64,000 bases of DNA from Epiperipatus broadwayi (lineage: Eukaryota; Onychophora; Udeonychophora; Euonychophora; Peripatidae), in the NCBI GenBank assembly GCA_028023455.1, contig JAQFVV010000042.1:7399922-7463921 (forward strand), written 5' to 3'. This document shows positions 30,701 through 39,254 of the stretch, piece by piece. Every line of letters starts with the position of its first letter. The stretch's first letter is position 1. Both the position numbers and the translations under genes were made by a program. The notes under the pieces were generated by a model. The model worked only from the letters and a program-made list of their open reading frames with translations, ran no database searches and was not told the DNA's origin.

Positions 30701-33700
30701 CAGATGTTTGACTAGGCAAAGACCCTCCCTCACAGCTAATCTCATCTTCACCTATCACAACATCACTAACTTCACTCTTCTCTACTTCAATATCACTTAT
30801 TTCTCCTTGAAAAACTTCTGTCTCCATACTCAATAATTTTTTTCTATTTCTTAATACCATTAATTATTTTAAACAAATTTTACTTATAAAAAAATATTAT
30901 AATAGTTAATTGTCTCAGGGTTTTACATCTTCCCCAACTATACCATATGTAACTTTAACTTCTATATCAAATTTTTATTTGATTTGGACTGTCCACATCT
31001 AGATTAGTTTTTATATTGCCTGACTGCTTTAGTATCAGTTTACTCTAGATTTAATTAATTTACAAGCCTCTGTTCATTGATCCCGCATTCATTCTTTATA
31101 TGCACTTATTTATTTATTTTTACTAATTTTTAATTTTAGATGTTTTATGTTTTTATTTAATATTTAAGTATACCATTTATTTTTTGTAGGCATATATACA
31201 ATAGTGGTTTAGTATTAATTGAACTTGTTATACAAGTGACAAGTTTAAAAATATTTAACAAAAAAAAAATTTTATTTTTTTTTGAAAATTTCTGTCAAAT
31301 GGCTAAACCTCCCCTGCAACTATAATATTTTCATGCCTAACACATTTTGGGCACCAGATGTAATGGTTTCTATGCCCTAAAGTTGATGGTGCCAGATGTA
31401 ACGGTATGGTCTGATATACCCGGATGTTCCGGCCCGCAAATACATTTGAACACACAAATCAACTTTAACAATCAGCTGGTTTGTCCATAATATATATATA
31501 CCAATTTACTTCCAATCTAAAAGTGCTAGTGCACTTATCTGCCATATCACAAAGTTGATAGTGCCAAATGCAACAAACTCGTTCATCCACGTATATAAGT
31601 GAAAGAGAGCAAGCTCGCATCTAACTATTGTCAGACCTAGGGTCTTCATGTAGGATGCTAGAAATAAAACGATGAAATACCTGACTCATGATTACCTCCA
31701 TCTTCAATAGACTAGCCTAAGCATCATCCACTAAATCTACATGCAATCCAAATCAGTTCATCTCACATCTTATCACTCTTTTCCAAAACCGTTGTCTCAG
31801 ATATTCGAACTCAGGAAGAATTTGCATTTGACTCTCTTAACAGGTATGTATTTATGCATACTCTTAATTAACAAACTAAAATAATACATCCTATCTATCA
31901 AACAAAATATAACCTGTATTTAATGTTCTCTCCCATGCTTATTAAACAATAATGTGGATGTGCATGTGTATAACACTGGTTATAAGATGCAATGTAAGTG
32001 CTTAATTGAATGTTAATGCTGGATCAACAAAACTACAGAGATCCTGTTAATTAACACAACTTCATAATATTTATTTACAAACAAAAATAGGATATATTTA
32101 AATATAAATTCTTTAACAATTTAGAAAAGGAAAGAAAATTTCTATATAGAAAAATATTTAAAAAATCTCAATAAAGAAAAATATATTAAAAAAATGATGC
32201 CAATAAATTACTTGGATATCTCTATGGATTTACAGTTTCTATGTCTATTATGATAATAATAAAAAAATGATTAATTCACAATGAGACTGCCAACTCTAAG
32301 TAAATTTAACTGCAACCTCATATATAATAATCGTGAAAAAAATATAATGATACACAACACAGAATATGATAGCAAATAATAATATAAAGAATACTATTTT
32401 GAAAAAAAAAATGTTAGTCATTTATTCACTTTATTTTAAGAAATATTAGTAACACATATATATAATTAGTCGTGTCATGTGGTATATATTTTATATCAGT
32501 GGCTTTTTAAAAAAAATTATAATAATAAAAAAATCTCTTACCGTTAAATAGTCTAGTGAAGCACTTAATTGTTTGTGCATATTTTAATCTCACATCTGTC
32601 AGTAGAAAGTAAATTATCTAAACTTTATTAAAAAAAAAATAAACTTTTCAACCTATCCCCCTTCCCCCCACCGTTACCCTCTTGATATTTTCCTATATTG
32701 GATTGTTTCCTCTATATAATTAGCAATAGCTTTTTCCAAATATAAGTTGAGATAAAAATGTAAATATAAATTGATACAAAAGAAAATAAAACATAATTTA
32801 CAATTTTCCTTTATACAAAGTCCTTACGGTTGATGTATTTTGTTAAATAGATGTTGGTAGAACTCCAGTTTGATTTACAAGGCATCCTGAAGTATTTCAG
32901 AGGGCAGTCTGTGTGCAGTTAGGTGTTATTCCTCCCATAGATTTTTATCCGGTGTAAATGTCAACTCCTCAGGCAATCCGACAGTCATATCTTTATATTT
33001 TTATATGGTCATAGTCGATAGGAACAATGCTTCAACCCCGACACAATTATGCTCTTTAGCCAAAATATTTCATGCTTGAACTATATATATACAACTTTAC
33101 ATAAATTTATAGTCTAATAAAATATTTTTATAGACTGAATAAAACTTTACTGTTTTAATTTCTTTTTTTTTCAGTTCCTTTTAAAAAAACATCAGGTTAC
33201 TTTTCTTTTTTTTTTTAAATTTGAATTAATAATGATTTCCACTTCTCTATGAATAAATCAGATTAATGTTCCATCCATTTCTTTTAATTTTTTATTCGAA
33301 TGTTGAATTAATTAAGAAAAATTGTCTATTTTGTAGAACAATATAAAAATATAATCCTTCTGATCTAACTAGCTTGACCGATCTCTTTTGCCAACAAGAA
33401 AAGAAGCAGACGATTTCTTAATTGTTTCCTTTTTATCTAGGCGCTATTTCTATTATTTGAAAACAAGCGTTTCAGCTTTTAAAATATTTTTTTACATTGA
33501 TTCATTAAAAAAATAATATAACACGTTCTAAAATAAATTTATAATATTTTTATCTCACATTTGAAATATTGATTTATTTTCTACTGTTATAATTATTGTT
33601 TTTTATTTAAGTCATTGTCAAATCAACCAACACAACACAAACAATCAACATATATATATAATTATGTACAACTTTTTTTTTTATTAAGATTGGCATTTTC

Positions 33701-34377
33701 TTAGTAATAAAATTGTATTACTAATATATATATGTGGGTTTTTTTTTTTTACTGTCAATTACCCATCATTAATAACTACTTAGTAAATAGTTATTCCACT
33801 GTTTAGAAAAAAAAAATATTAAAACTATAAAAACATTATCCAAAAATGCTCTAGCAAAATCTTTTTATCTTTCTACCTGCCAATTAAAAAAAATATTTCA
33901 TTATTTCAGATTGCTTAGGTAGGTTGTACGGTATGCGATTTTTAGCTACCTACACAATATATTATGTAGAATCTATTGCCATAGAGATTCAGCTCTTTTA
34001 AGCCTTGGCCTCATCTGATGATAATAGAATCTACTTGAACAATTTATATAGTGAGAGAATAGTCTGGAAGTTTTTACATCGGAAAATAGTTCATGATATT
34101 ATAGATTTTAGTCATCTGATTTATATGGTTATTTAGATATTAATTAAAAAATATTTGTATTTTTGTTTATTTATTATAGGCTCGTGGTTTGCTCCATCAG
34201 TTTAGAAGATTGCCTCAAATTCCATGTTCTCTTAATGGTTTGTGTGAAATGTGTGGGCCAGGCATGTGGGATAGTGGCCATGTTCCCATTGTTGAATGTA
34301 TTGGAAATCATGGTGATTCATCATGCCCTTTCGGTGGTCATGATCCTCTTGTAAAGGAAAAAAAAGAACTGCCTTGA
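3559..34377 (+). CDS. TBC1D16: TBC1D16-like Rab GTPase-activating protein (C-terminal six exons)
   Basis: TBC proteins stimulate GTP hydrolysis on Rab GTPases in membrane traffic; vertebrate TBC1D16 is reported to act on Rab4A and, as a short isoform, Rab5C. Six exons (3559-3726, 10597-10745, 10937-11071, 14806-14992, 17064-17387, 34180-34377) join to 1161 nt, 386 residues plus stop. Splice sites are GT-AG and phases match at every junction (0, 2, 2, 0, 0). In the visible protein, the arginine finger is Arg131 in VEKDVVRTDR and the glutamine finger is Gln168 in GYSQGMSDLL, so the dual-finger mechanism looks intact. The TBC signature FFGGLDGGIRQEAWPFLL follows exon 1, and the tail after the TBC domain is Cys/His-rich. 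The start codon and N-terminal half lie left of the window. Identity rests on recalled similarity across the TBC domain and tail; a closely related TBC1D15/17-type protein is less likely. Confidence 0.92.
4105..4375 (+). repeat. SINE-like repeat with duplicated tail
   Basis: A block with GCTATGTCTGGAATTCTTG and CCAGACAGCATGAAGTTTGA at about 4108-4170 recurs at about 4312-4373. Just before the second copy is AAGGTTCGAATCAC, a close pol III B-box match. This suggests two tRNA-derived SINE copies or one SINE with a duplicated 3' part. The A box is not clear. Confidence 0.5.
4376..8816. other. intronic AT-rich sequence, no gene seen
   Basis: Part of the 6.9-kb intron. It contains simple repeats such as an ATA run near 7534-7553, a TA run near 8101-8118 and several poly-T tracts. 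No family-like frames are seen. Confidence 0.5.
8817..8956. repeat. tRNA-like/fold-back family, short copy
   Basis: AGAAGAGATTTGAACTCAG at the left is inverted at the right as CTGAGTTTAAATCCCTTCT. Inside are CAACCAATACACATGACCAC and GTGAAAAAGATAAATGATCT, shared with the copies at 1361 and 2356. It is about 140 bp, apparently one arm with short terminal inversion. Confidence 0.65.
9185..9260 (+). repeat. half copy of the palindromic repeat family
   Basis: This has GGCAAAACTC...CCATACAGTATTGCC followed by AATCAATGGATGTCAGAA, equivalent to the left arm of the full palindrome at 22321-22464. The right arm is missing. Confidence 0.6.
9261..10596. other. intronic AT-rich sequence
   Basis: It contains an ATC microsatellite near 9572-9586 and a short GT run near 9780-9792. 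No coding signal is seen up to the acceptor at 10596. Confidence 0.5.
10597..10745 (+). CDS. TBC1D16: TBC1D16 exon: TBC domain motif A
   Basis: The exon starts after TTTTCAG and encodes AIFFGGLDGGIRQEAWPF, the first TBC motif (Arg-x3-Trp). It ends in phase 2 (AG of an Arg codon) before GTAAAGG. The downstream intron is only 191 bp, very short beside its multi-kilobase neighbours. Confidence 0.93.
10937..11071 (+). CDS. TBC1D16: TBC1D16 exon: arginine-finger motif
   Basis: The first base completes the split Arg codon, then the frame reads through EVFWRTIQCTVEKDVVRTDR. This carries the IxxDxxR-type motif with the catalytic Arg. It ends with AG of another split Arg codon before GTAAAA. Choosing the acceptor two bases downstream would break the frame, which fixes 10937 as the start. 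Confidence 0.93.
11476..11765. mobile_element. MITE-like fold-back element, 290 bp
   Basis: The terminal inverted repeat begins GTAATAGTGATATTAG and is mirrored by CTAATATCACTATTAC at the right end. The arms continue to match through the AATGCACATGCGCTTTAAAG block and the TTTTCTAAAAAACTATA block, giving arms well over 100 bp around a short loop. There is no coding capacity. It lies in the intron after the arginine-finger exon. Confidence 0.8.
11766..14805. other. intronic sequence with possible SINE relic
   Basis: Mostly featureless AT-rich DNA. A less AT-rich block at about 12590-12960 has AATCAATGGACACCAGA and GGATTCAAATCTAG (B-box-like), suggesting a decayed SINE. The open frame at 12538-12735 crosses this block and shows no protein family signal. 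Confidence 0.4.
14806..14992 (+). CDS. TBC1D16: TBC1D16 exon: glutamine-finger (YxQG) motif
   Basis: The acceptor is TTTTTAG; the first base completes Arg. The exon encodes NILLNYAIYNPTMGYSQGMS and then DLLAPVLAEVQHESDAFWCF, containing the YSQG glutamine finger. It ends at Leu (CTA) before GTAATTTT, phase 0. The open frame continues into the intron but stops matching the family there. Confidence 0.93.
14993..17063. other. intronic AT-rich sequence
   Basis: A less AT-rich block at about 15720-15960 includes TTTAGCACAGTGATAG, a weak A-box-like string, perhaps an old SINE. Otherwise nothing is recognisable apart from poly-A and poly-T tracts. Confidence 0.4.
17064..17387 (+). CDS. TBC1D16: TBC1D16 exon: C-terminal half of TBC domain
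   Basis: The exon gives 108 codons in phase 0. The acceptor is the AG at 17062-17063 after an AT repeat, chosen because the frame then begins SFLRELLHL, matching the expected family segment. It continues with ELLFCHRWILLCFKREF, MWEACWSHYQTDYFHLF and LAMHMNGDVILRK. The donor is GTAAAAC. The ATG at 17091 is internal, not a start. Confidence 0.92.
17388..19660. other. start of the 16.8-kb last intron, no gene seen
   Basis: AT-rich, with a run of 13 C at 18355-18367 that stands out strongly from the base composition. Open frames on both strands lack family features. Confidence 0.5.
19660..19940 (+). repeat. composite dispersed repeat, copy 1
   Basis: The order of blocks is TTTTGTGCTGAAG, then CAGGTCACAATCT, then TCAAACTCTCTG with CAACTTTGATACCAACC, then TATATTAATGATTATT and TTATTAGACTAAAG. 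The same blocks occur at 54880-55460 and, in part, 23150-23460. No coding function is seen. Confidence 0.55.
19941..22306. other. intronic AT-rich sequence with one fold-back
   Basis: Apart from the fold-back at 20315-20446, it contains a less AT-rich block at about 20640-20710 with CAGTCTGGGGATGAGG, weakly like the flanks of the half palindromes at 56 and 57.6 kb. No host exon is recognised. Confidence 0.4.
20315..20446. repeat. fold-back repeat, 132 bp
   Basis: ATATCCATTTATAAATAACT at the left is mirrored by AGTTACTTATAAATGGATA at the right. The arms continue through AGAAAGCACTTAA and its inverse TTAAGTGCTTTCT. This is a MITE-like hairpin in the last TBC1D16 intron. Confidence 0.7.
22321..22464. 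mobile_element. near-perfect palindromic element, 144 bp
   Basis: It begins CTCCATACAGTAGTGCCA and ends TGGCACTACTGTATGGAG. The arms also invert AATCAATGGATGCCAGAAGG into CCTTCTGGCATCCATTGATT around a loop near 22385-22405. Half copies exist at 9185, 55985 and 57628, so this looks like a fold-back derivative of a larger family. Confidence 0.8.
22465..23040. other. intronic AT-rich sequence, no gene seen
   Basis: Nothing recognisable. The end near 23045 shares AAGATGTTTATATGGACA with the left edge of the gypsy relic (near 25858). Confidence 0.4.
23150..23460 (+). repeat. composite dispersed repeat, copy 2 (permuted order)
   Basis: Here the block GATAGCCAATTATTACAGTT comes first, followed by GAAGTATATTAATAATTT, TTAGTCATTCATTAGACTAG, TTTCTGTAGTGTAATTTTC, TGATTTCTATCCACTTTTAA and finally GTGAAAAAGAT. 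At 54880 the TTTCTGTAGTGG block comes first and the others follow, so the two copies are circular permutations of each other. Confidence 0.6.
23645..23990 (-). repeat. LTR-like remnant
   Basis: Two stretches resemble parts of the LTR at 31359-32090 in the same order: GTCGCATCTCATCTCACTAC with AGTCTTATAGGATG, then GTTCAAATTCAGGAAGG with ATTGATTCTCTTCAGG. It could be the decayed 3' LTR of the antisense gypsy element or an independent solo LTR. Divergence is high. Confidence 0.4.
24297..24576. repeat. 140-bp tandem duplication, two copies
   Basis: The segment starting GATAAAAATATACTAAAC at 24297 is repeated head to tail from 24437. The copies differ only slightly (for example GTCAT versus ATCAT near the end). 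Their similarity marks a recent duplication in noncoding sequence. Confidence 0.85.
24577..25860. other. AT-rich sequence left of the gypsy relic
   Basis: No integrase continuation or other coding signal is recognised. There are AT microsatellites at about 25790-25820. Confidence 0.45.
25864..26133 (-). pseudogene. gypsy integrase core, truncated
   Basis: This frame carries VTYDLFSKYVSAYPIPQA and RTILTDHGTPFLSKEW, the segment with the second catalytic Asp of the DDE integrase core. The third catalytic residue and the C-terminal domain are not recognisable: the frame decays into unrelated residues and stops. A frameshift in an A-rich stretch (about 26127-26145) separates it from the upstream integrase frame. 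Confidence 0.85.
26127..26885 (-). pseudogene. gypsy RNase H end and integrase zinc finger
   Basis: The frame opens with the RNase H C-terminal half (VTDHKSLEFLN, then ENVVADVLSRNP). It continues into the integrase HHCC domain (HCLCGHYGAHKMEH, NWFYWPTMYRDI) and the first catalytic Asp region (EILAIDYYGLLP). The HHCC finger appears as NCLVNLHAKP, so the second Cys of CxxC seems replaced by Asn. The frame is shifted relative to the neighbouring RT and integrase pieces. Confidence 0.88.
26936..28129 (-). pseudogene. gypsy reverse transcriptase, inactivated
   Basis: One frame contains RT fingers (SRSYPIPYQYREEISRQL), the first catalytic Asp (FSTFDLTSSYWQIEL), MPFGLINSGAG, the palm box, KSTLACSEVVFLGHIIG and the start of RNase H (FIVQMDSSGFGLG). 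A TGA at 27581-27583 interrupts between FRYE and the MPFG segment, and another TGA is at 28127-28129. The catalytic YxDD box reads IIYVDVII, so the second Asp has become Val. The frame ends at 26936 after a shift inside RNase H. Confidence 0.92.
28130..28505 (-). pseudogene. gypsy retroviral-type aspartic protease, frameshifted
   Basis: LPVKALLDSGSQISVVSDAF contains the Asp-Ser-Gly active-site triad of retropepsins. The expected later motif, seen as EVILGADFLHMNH, is in a different frame, implying a frameshift near 28240-28270. The piece ends at the in-frame TGA leading into the RT frame. Confidence 0.8.
28980..29110. repeat. 65-bp tandem duplication in gag
   Basis: TATCTTTAAGGGTAAATTCC starting at 28981 is repeated from 29046, and the similarity runs through the following 65 bases with one visible difference (CCTCAGTC versus CCTCGGTC). 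Because 65 is not a multiple of three it breaks the gag frame. Confidence 0.9.
29031..30860 (-). pseudogene. gypsy gag with long coiled coil, three in-frame stops
   Basis: The segments 30860-29838, 29639-29295 and 29288-29031 lie in one frame interrupted by TAA (29838-29840), TGA (29715-29717) and TAG (29295-29297). The first 340 residues have an acidic N-terminus and a Met/Lys/Glu-rich coiled coil from about residue 95 to 330 (repeats of the type MKLDIESSMKSEMSNMKLDI). The later part is capsid-like gag (FDEYQALIVKSFWNRNKQEA, GETLTKFFRRQVSKLRTLN). A 65-bp tandem duplication at the 3' end shifts the frame. No clear CCHC knuckle is seen. Confidence 0.82.
31359..32090 (-). repeat. 5' LTR of the gypsy element (right boundary approximate)
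   Basis: On the minus strand the LTR would end in ACCATTACA immediately before the primer-binding site. A TATA-like CTTATATACG (minus strand) lies near 31600. Related sequence is present at 23645-23990 and 43866-44350. The outer boundary is a guess because no matched second LTR is well preserved. Confidence 0.55.
32091..34179. other. intronic sequence between gypsy relic and last exon
   Basis: AT-rich with C-rich patches near 32666-32685. Nothing coding is recognised. The T-rich tract before the acceptor at 34179 is a normal polypyrimidine stretch. Confidence 0.5.
34180..34377 (+). CDS. TBC1D16: TBC1D16 terminal coding exon with Cys/His-rich tail
   Basis: The acceptor TTATTATAG leads into ARGLLHQFRRLPQIPCSL, phase 0, followed by a tail containing CEMCGPGMWDSGH and SSCPFGGHDPL, then Lys/Glu-rich residues and TGA at 34375-34377. 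Numbering from the exon start, Cys16, 22, 25, 40 and 49 and His34, 44 and 54 form a Cys/His cluster. It lies 16.8 kb downstream of the previous exon. Confidence 0.92.
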   Translation, partial: ARGLLHQFRRLPQIPCSLNGLCEMCGPGMWDSGHVPIVECIGNHGDSSCPFGGHDPLVKEKKELP

Positions 34378-35190
34378 TTTTTGTTTTGTTTTGTTTTGTT
34401 TGTTTGCATAAGACAGCTGACATTTGTTTAATCATTTATTTGGCTGTACTTTTAAATGTAGATTAAGGCTCTTTCAATAACTTATTTTGTTATCGAATTA
34501 AAATAATATGACCATGATTCTCACAAAATTTATTTCCTTTAAATATTGCCTCAGTAAGTAGCAACAGCAATTATGATGACAATATTAAAAAAATCATTGT
34601 TACTCGATATGAACCAAAGACTATTTATTGATCAAGTTCCTATTGTAAATGCCTCATGTAAACTCAATGTATATAAATTTCAAAATAGTTCAAGCTTCTT
34701 TGCAACAGTATGTATTTATTTTTTATAATCAATTTTTTTTTTTTTTTAAATAAAATGTATATTGAGATATATTATTTTCTTTATTAATATATATAATATT
34801 GGCTGTTGTATATATGTGGAAGTAAATGTGTGTATATATATAATAACTAAACAGTCTAATAATATTATAAATTAAAACAAATAGACAAAAAGAACATGTA
34901 AGACAATTTCTACTTTTTACAAGTATTTATTTATTATTTTTTGTTTAGTTGTTAGTTTTATTGCCTGTTCAGGAATCTATATTTTCTGAAATACATATTT
35001 CAAAATGTTTTTAGTTAAACTTAAAAAACGACCAGTATGCATTGGATTGAAGAACAATTTTGATTGTTGGGAAGATGAATATTTGTGTTGTATATGGAAT
35101 ATATTTATTTTTTCTGCTTCCCAAAGAGAAAAAAAAAGTGTTTTTTTTAAATCAGTCTTCATTAGTTTTTTAGCATTCATAATAAAGTAA
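34378..35190 (+). promoter_or_regulatory. TBC1D16: probable 3' UTR of TBC1D16
   Basis: AT-rich sequence follows the stop codon with several possible poly(A) signals, for example AATAAA at 34749-34754 and 35181-35186. The true end cannot be decided without transcript data. Short open frames here are chance. Confidence 0.4.
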
Positions 35191-38100
35191 AAAATATTTT
35201 TGAAAGAAGAAGGTACAAAGGTTATGATTCTTGGACACATTAATGATTTTATTATTCAGATGTTCATTCTGTTACAAATTATCTTTATATATCTATATGT
35301 ATAAAACGTTTAATTTATTTACAATATAAATACTCTCAAATCTGTTTTTATATGTTTGTTTATGTATGAATGAGTGCATTTTTATATATATTATTTTTAT
35401 ATGATTTTAATAATAATTATGAAATTTTTATATTTATTTATTTACTATTGTTTTTATATTTATTTATTTTTATTTTCTGTTTGCCATAAGTTTTTCTTGA
35501 TGCTATTTGTAAATTTTTTCAGATCAAGTACTTTTTTATTTTAACTTTAAATATTTTTAACATTAAAGGTTGTATATTTTTAATAAAATTTTTACATATT
35601 ATTTTTCCTCTAAAGTTTATAGCATGTATTTACTTAACCTTTACATATATCAATATACACCTGTATGATATCAGTCATAAATATATGTGAATATATTTAT
35701 GAATAAAATAATTTTTATAAATTGTTGTAAAATTAATTTATTGTAGATTTTATACAATGCTTAAACATGTTAGCATGTGTATGTAATGTATTTTGTATTA
35801 ATCGTTAAATCATGAAATGAAAAACATTCTGATAGAAATTTATTATAATCATGATGATAATAATTTATCATTAAAATTAAACTTCAATCTACTTTTTAGT
35901 ATTTATATTGCATAGTTTCAAAATTATAAATTATTGTAATGAATTGTCTTATAATGTAATATTATCTGAAATTACCATAAATTTTAAAGTGTTCAGAATA
36001 AGTTAATTAGGAAAATTTAATTTTAAAATATTTTTTTTATTTTTCTAAAAATTCTGTTTAGTTTGACTACCCATAATTTGAAAACTTTAGTTTCTAAATA
36101 TGTCTACATTTCTAATTTTTCTATATAAATGGTAGTCTATTAATAATAGCTTTGAAATAATTGTAGACGTTTAAAAATTATTGCCATATAATATTAGAGA
36201 GATCTATTAAATAAATTAAATGATAATACACTAAAAATTGCTGCATAAAAGAGTTAATAAATTTATTGTTCATTGTACTTAAGAAGAATATTGCTTCTTT
36301 ATCATCACTAAGTAATGCTACTATTTTCTTATTCTATTTCATTGTAAACAATTTTTTGTTTGTTTTTCATTCAAACTATCATAAAAATGGGACAATATGT
36401 TTTATGCAGGCCTTTTATTATTCTATTGCTATTTAAATAAGCTCTTTAATGATAGCATTTTTTTTTTTTTAATTTTGAAAATCTATTTTCAGCAATTTTT
36501 ATTTAAATTGCTCTTTTTTTTTTTTAATTTCACAATTACACTTCAATAAAAAAATATAATGTGAAATATACTTATGTTGTTAATATTATTTATTGCAATT
36601 CAAATGTCTTTTTCATTATGTAGGCCTTTTTCTCTCCTTAAAATATAAATTTTAAGAAAATTTTAATTCTTTTTTTAAAATGAATTTTTCTTCAGTTATA
36701 CAATTAATAATGGATGTACTTTTATATACATATATAAGATTGTTGATAATTTGCAAAATCTCTAGATAATTATTATTCTGAAATTATTTTTCAAATGAAA
36801 TAAAAACTAAAAGTTATCTCATCTAAGTATGTAAGTGCTCATATATATATGTATAACCAATTACATCAACTTATCATATTCTGAATTGTATTTCACAATC
36901 TCATAAGCTATTAGCCCTGTAAAAAAGATAACAGACTAAATTCTCATTTTCTCATTATACATATTGTGATGTACACATGTTGCATCTATAGTTTCCTTGT
37001 AGTGTATAAATAGCTAAATAAAGAGAACAATTAAAGGTCGTCTGTTCAATAAAAAAATATATTTATTGTTTTGAATGAATCTGAAATAAGTAAACTATTT
37101 ATAAAATTTTAAAAATAAAATATTTTAATATTATTGTGTGAATGATAACAACGCCTTATTAGAATTAGAAGAAAGAGAATCACTAGCAGTGTTAAGAAAA
37201 AGGACTGTATTTTGTGTTGCCATGGCTACAGAAACAATTTTAGCAAAAGATATAGACAGTCTTTCTTTTGTTTAAAAATTTGTGTTTATTTTACCTTACT
37301 TTTTATAAACATGTTCAGGACATATAGCAAAGAAATATGAACTGTGAATAAGATAACTTAGAGAGAGGGAGCATAAGTTTCCACCTTCATTTGATTGATA
37401 TCTTTATGATTAAAAGAAAATGGATTTCACAAGTGTTATGCTGACCACCATAGAGCTTAGGTAATTGAATTTACCTTAAATTGTAATGTCAATAGGAATA
37501 ATAATTGGATACCATCTAATGATTCAAATTGCTTATAGATTCATGTATGGATTTTTGCTATCAGAAAAGTTACCAAAAAAATATCAAATAATGAAATATC
37601 GGCTGGAGTCATATACATGCAAAACTGTGGTAACAGATGTTAATAAAAACCTACTTTTAAATCAACACTGTCAGATAAGTTTTATTTAAAAAAAAAAACA
37701 ATGATAATTTTAGCGATAAATGTTAATTTTTTTTTTGTTAATAATTTCTATTAGTATAATTTACTTCGCATTTATTATCATTTAAACAATATGAGAATTT
37801 TTTAACAATATTAAAAGTTTTATGACTCTGTTTAAAGAATTTTTCTCTAACCCTTTCATGACTGTATACTTTATAATTTAAAGGTATATCATATCTATCA
37901 CTTGCAATCTTAAAAAGAAGAGAGGAGGTAAATTATTAAAAATATGACAATATTAGATTGCAGTTGGTAAATTAGAATTATAATCTTTATTTTATCCACT
38001 TCAATGAGTTAATGCTTATCTTAATAAATTTATATTATTATTAACCTAGGTATTTTGATTTGCCTATTGCATCAATCATTAAAAAATTATTTTATTACAC

Positions 38101-38880
38101 CACTTATTTTTACAATTAATTCATTTATTGTACATCGTATACTATACTTTATCGTCAAGTGAATCATCATTTATTGAATTGTATCTTCTTTGCCAAGCAA
38201 GATACTATTCTATAGGCCATTGAGTCCATTGTAAATTTAAGTTGTCATAGAATCACTTGTGAGTCAATATATTTATTTATTGATTTTAATTATATATACC
38301 TAAGTAAAATATTTATCTAGTATATTTTAGAATGCCTATATATTTAGTATATAAGTGAAGGAAACCATTTGATTCATGATTTATTTATTATATATGGTGG
38401 CCCAAATCTATGAAGCCCTTGCAAGCCAGCTAACCCTACTCAGTTATAATATTTTATTGTATTCATAATTACCCAAATATGCAAGCTATTCAGTGAACAG
38501 CACTTATCTTAACTTTACATTTTGGCAGTCTTTATTAGTTTTCCTTTATATTTGACTCATCCAACTTCCATAGAAGGAAATATTGCTATTCATGAGACAC
38601 GCTTTATTAGCATTGTTCATGTGTTTTAGAATAATTTCCTTCACAATATCCTTCATGAGTAAAACTATTTTAGTTTATCTAGGAGTTTAAAACGATAGCT
38701 CATCTTTCTAAATCAATACTACGAATGTGAACTAATTGATTTTAAATCTTAAATTTTATATATACAATATTAAACCTTTTAATATAAATTATAAACGTCT
38801 CACAATGGATGGAAAATACTTTCTATCCACTTTAAAACACCCAATGAATAATATCTTTTTTTTTCTTTTAAGGAATATAT
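35191..38880. other. intergenic AT-rich sequence, no gene seen
   Basis: No convincing coding frame. A block at about 36826-36930 containing CACAATCTCATAAGCTATTA is shared with the arms of the fold-back at 38881-39254. Confidence 0.5.
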
Positions 38881-39254
38881 AAGTAATGATAAAGCACTAT
38901 GCTGGAAGTGTGTAATGAGTCAATTTGATTTTCACCACTCTTGAAATTGTACTCCAGAATCTCATAAACTATCAACCATGACCCATATATATATATATCA
39001 TCAGTAAAAGAAATTCCATTCATTAAGTGAGCTAAGAGTTAAAAAACATCTAAATATTTCCATCACAAACAATAGCTCAGCTGATGAATGGTCGTTTGTT
39101 CAATGAATTATGATTATACATTAGGAGAAGTCAGTCTATTATATTTTTCATTGATTTAGTAATAGCTTATGGGATTATAGAGTGCAATTCAAAAGCTCTG
39201 TGAATTAATTTGATTGGTTACATGGCTATTTCCTTTATAGTGTTTTATCATTAC
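38881..39254. mobile_element. fold-back element, about 375 bp
   Basis: The left arm starts GTAATGATAAAGCACTAT and includes GTCAATTTGATTTTCAC and GAATCTCATAAACTAT. The right arm carries the inverse order (ATAGCTTATGGGATTATAG, AATTTGATTGGTTACA, TAGTGTTTTATCATTAC). The arms are about 90 bp and diverged. A single-arm copy lies near 36.9 kb. Confidence 0.65.

Larger units (their letters stand above)
25861..32090 (-). mobile_element. degenerate Ty3/gypsy LTR retrotransposon, antisense in TBC1D16 intron
   Basis: Read on the minus strand the order is LTR (about 32090-31359), primer-binding site, leader, gag with coiled coil, protease, reverse transcriptase, RNase H, integrase. This order (integrase after RNase H) is that of Ty3/gypsy. 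Stops and frameshifts interrupt every domain and integrase is truncated near 25864, so the copy is dead. A primer-binding-site candidate, TGGTGCCCAAAATGTG on the minus strand, lies at about 31342-31357 next to the LTR end. It is opposite in orientation to the host gene. Confidence 0.9.

Noticed and set aside
28050-30836. Plus-strand open frames across the gypsy region (28050-28271, 28811-29071, 29532-29777, 30244-30836)
   Set aside because: They are antisense shadows of the minus-strand gag and pol frames.
25861-32090. Infectious endogenous retrovirus with an envelope gene
   Set aside because: No envelope-like frame is seen after integrase; the element is a truncated, multiply broken gypsy-type retrotransposon.
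34189-34435. Alternative frames over the last exon (34163-34354 +, 34232-34435 -)
   Set aside because: Only the frame continuing from 34180 matches the TBC1D16 family; the others are shadows.
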